From Aradus depressus (taxonomy: Eukaryota; Arthropoda; Insecta; Hemiptera; Aradidae), in assembly GCA_963662175.1 (NCBI GenBank), contig OY759227.1, positions 9,456,501 through 9,520,500 on the forward strand: a stretch of 64,000 bases of DNA, written 5' to 3'. How positions within the stretch are numbered: the first letter of the stretch is position 1; each line of letters starts with the position of its first letter. The notes under the pieces are model-generated. The model ran no database searches, had not been told where the DNA came from, and saw nothing but the letters and a program-made list of their open reading frames with translations. The position numbers and the translations under genes were made by a program. This document shows, in pieces, positions 62,363 to 64,000 of this stretch.

Positions 62363-63443
62363 ATGGACCCTACTGTGATAAACAGTATAATTGAGACGAG
62401 TAAAGGGTTAAGAAAAAAATTTAAAGCTTTAAAACAAAATGAGTTAGAAACTAGGGAGCAGTTAGAAAAAACTTTTGAACCGATCACAAAACCTCTCAAA
62501 GATTTCACCGAACACATACGGAAAAGGAAAAGGGATATATCACCTGTTACTGTTGAAGAAAAACTATTTAAACCATCTACCGTAAGGATCCCTCAATCTT
62601 ATACTCCGTCTTTTGCTGGAGCACCATCTATTTATAGTAGAAAAACATTGATTCCATCAACTTCAACCCCAAAACAGTCTTCCATCTCCAGGGATGCATC
62701 AGACTTTTCACAGGAAGAAGAAGAAGAAGAAGTGCAGGATCCAAAAGAGGAAAAAGAAGAATTGATTTTTACAAGTGAGCCATCGAAGACTCCATTTGAT
62801 GAGCTTCAACGTTCAAACACCTGAAGGACAAAAAGAGTTGGATCAACGTTTTCAAAATTTCTATTTCGGTGAAAGGTTTCAAAAGTATTTAGATAAAATT
62901 ATCAAAGGAGAAACTGAAGAATTCGACACTCGCTATGGTATTCGGTTTGGTGCAACTGGTGGTATGTTTATCGGTGATAGTGTCGTTACAGTAAATAATG
63001 ATGATCTTAATATTCATGATAAATGGTATGAAGGTACCCCTGGTCTATATGAATTGTTATTTTTGAAAGATCCTAAACAGTATTCATCAGAAGATTTGAA
63101 CAAATATAAAGATATTTTATTCGCTACAAATGCTCATAGACGGAGTTATAGTGCGTCAAAAGGGATTAATTTCAACAGTGGATCGAAGTACACAAAAATT
63201 ATATCAAAGCTCTTCCCTCCTGGGATCAAATATAATATAAGACTGAGACCCAAAAAAATTGTTGGTAAAGGTTTTGGATGGGTAAAAGAAAGTGAAAGAT
63301 TGCATGAATTTTGGGATGACCCAAATGAAATAGTTTCAAGGTTGAGAATTTTAATCGCATCCTCTGCAGCTGGTAATTCAGCTCATACGAATGAAATAGG
63401 GTCTATAATTGAAGAACTTAGAGAGGCAAATATTATACACTGA
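62363..63443 (+). pseudogene. M3 two-part ORF: coiled coil plus conserved C-terminal domain, 5-bp deletion
   Basis: The N-terminal 150 residues are Lys-rich coiled coil (SIIETSKGLRKKFKALKQ) with a Glu run (FSQEEEEEEVQDPKEEKEE). A 5-bp deletion near 62810 (CTTCAACGTTC for CTTCAAACTTACGTTC in M1 and M2) shifts the frame. The C-terminal 220 residues contain DTRYGIRFG, GTPGLYELLFLKDPKQYSS and NSGSKYTKIISKLF, which resemble a conserved arthropod domain I would name DUF8207 with some doubt. Role unknown. Located between ATPase and RING genes. Confidence 0.65.
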
Positions 63444-63640
63444 TGGAAGAATCTAAACAAATATTCGATAATGAATCACGACAAAATATTATATGTAAAA
63501 TATGCTTTGATGAAAATATTGATTGTGTGTTTTTACCATGTGGTCATTTGATAACATGCCTAAACTGCTCAGTCTATTGCATTGTATGTCCACTTTGTCG
63601 GACTCGATATCTCAGTGTTCGTAAAGTTTATTTTTCATAA
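63443..63640 (+). CDS. M3 IAP-type RING finger protein
   Basis: 65 codons. The ATG shares its A with the preceding TGA (TGATG). The C3HC4 RING is complete: C-x2-C (CKIC), FLPCGHL, CLNC, then CPLC, spaced as in the C-terminal RING of inhibitor-of-apoptosis proteins. The last residues (VRKVYFS) match the hydrophobic tail that IAP RINGs use to dimerise. There is no BIR domain. A ubiquitin-ligase role, perhaps against host cell death, is inferred. Homologues in M1 and M2 are broken. Confidence 0.75.
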   Translation: MEESKQIFDNESRQNIICKICFDENIDCVFLPCGHLITCLNCSVYCIVCPLCRTRYLSVRKVYFS

Positions 63641-63670
63641 TAATCTTTTTACTTACTCTTCAGTTGCAAA

Positions 63671-64000
63671 ATGACTGTTGATAAGTTTGGTTCTCATGTG
63701 ATAAAAAAACATTTTCGAGAGCAGAGAAAATTAAAAAAAGTAGTATCAGCTCTACAAGGGGAAGAGCGATTTAAACATCTACTCGATGGAAAAACTATAG
63801 ATGTTGCACGAAGGAGAATACAAAATTTAGAGTATCCAATTGCTTCAAATGATGCTGTTACAAAACAATATGTTGATTTGTTAGCTTTATATTATACAAA
63901 TTTACAAAATTGGCCTGGTAAATATATAAACACTGCTGGAAAAAAACTTGTAAATGTTGGTGATCCTATTGACAAAAATGATGTAGTAAACAGAAATTAC
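63671..64000 (+). CDS. M3 fibre-like repeat protein (partial, runs off window)
   Basis: ATG at 63671; open for 110 codons to the window end. A basic N-terminus (IKKHFREQRKLKKVV) is followed by spaced motifs ASNDAVTKQYVDL and NVGDPIDKNDVVNRNY. Repeats of the form D-x-V-x-x-x-Y are typical of phage tail-fibre shafts, so a receptor-binding or spike role is possible. M2 shows a third repeat and the end (about 166 codons in all) and an overlapping integrase start. Confidence 0.6.
   Translation, partial: MTVDKFGSHVIKKHFREQRKLKKVVSALQGEERFKHLLDGKTIDVARRRIQNLEYPIASNDAVTKQYVDLLALYYTNLQNWPGKYINTAGKKLVNVGDPIDKNDVVNRNY

Larger units (their letters stand above)
33959..64000. mobile_element. Maverick/Polinton M3, split by nested LTR elements, continuing past the window
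   Basis: Left part 33959-35395, right part 56353-64000. A 273-bp tandem repeat (unit 1 at 34988-35260; unit 2 starting at 35261) resumes its second unit at 56353-56489 after 21 kb of inserted DNA, proving one original element. It holds polymerase remnants and the most complete gene set. The integrase and right terminus are outside. Confidence 0.85.

Overview
This window is eukaryotic, AT-rich and almost entirely made of mobile DNA. The mix of Maverick/Polinton-type virus-like elements, Penelope-like elements (PLEs), an R1-type non-LTR element, Ty3/gypsy elements and GT-AG introns points to an arthropod, probably an insect; I cannot place it further. No ordinary single-copy host gene is recognisable. 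A 200-N assembly gap lies at 22896-23095.

Layout. 1-3046: a PLE with an inverted copy of its own 3' part in front of it, followed by the tail of a second PLE family; both tails carry hammerhead-ribozyme-like motifs. 3047-13024: two decayed Maverick pieces in inverted orientation (M1, M2) forming a palindrome of about 2.5 kb per arm. 13264-15269: a small spliced ORF and a broken protein-primed DNA polymerase B. 15560-19425: a satellite region with a 24-copy, 69-bp array carrying a tRNA-like B box in each unit, framed by a palindrome plus CRE module and by 249-bp repeats. 20437-22895: a long ORF with a Ulp1-like N-terminus and a Helitron-associated-looking C-terminus, cut by the gap. 23096-29361: an R1-type retrotransposon and a 5'-truncated relative with a 14-bp target duplication. 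30443-32827: an open chimera of a gypsy integrase and a PLE reverse transcriptase. 33959 to the end: one Maverick (M3), split at 35395/56353 by nested LTR elements.

Nesting in M3, oldest to youngest: Maverick M3; LTR element B (35396-49058), inserted into an (AT)n tract of M3; inside B a palindromic PLE (39586-43361) and a complete gypsy element A (43635-47838, CTTAG target duplication); and LTR element C (49075-56352, two 1218-bp LTRs) in the (AT)n tract beside B. A 273-bp tandem repeat of M3, cut in its second unit, shows that both flanks were once continuous.

The Maverick gene set, best read in M3 and completed from M2, is: DNA polymerase B, a 187-aa unknown, a Cys-rich ORF, a 222-aa unknown, major capsid, a 48-aa basic ORF, a minor capsid/penton candidate, adenain-like protease, a pX/pVI-like core protein, then on the other strand packaging ATPase, a two-part conserved ORF, an IAP-type RING protein, a fibre-like repeat protein and a retrovirus-type integrase. 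The minus-strand morphogenesis genes overlap one another like a polycistronic unit. Every copy has disabling lesions, different in each, so these are endogenous relics and not active viruses. Family assignments rest on motifs read by eye, without database searches.
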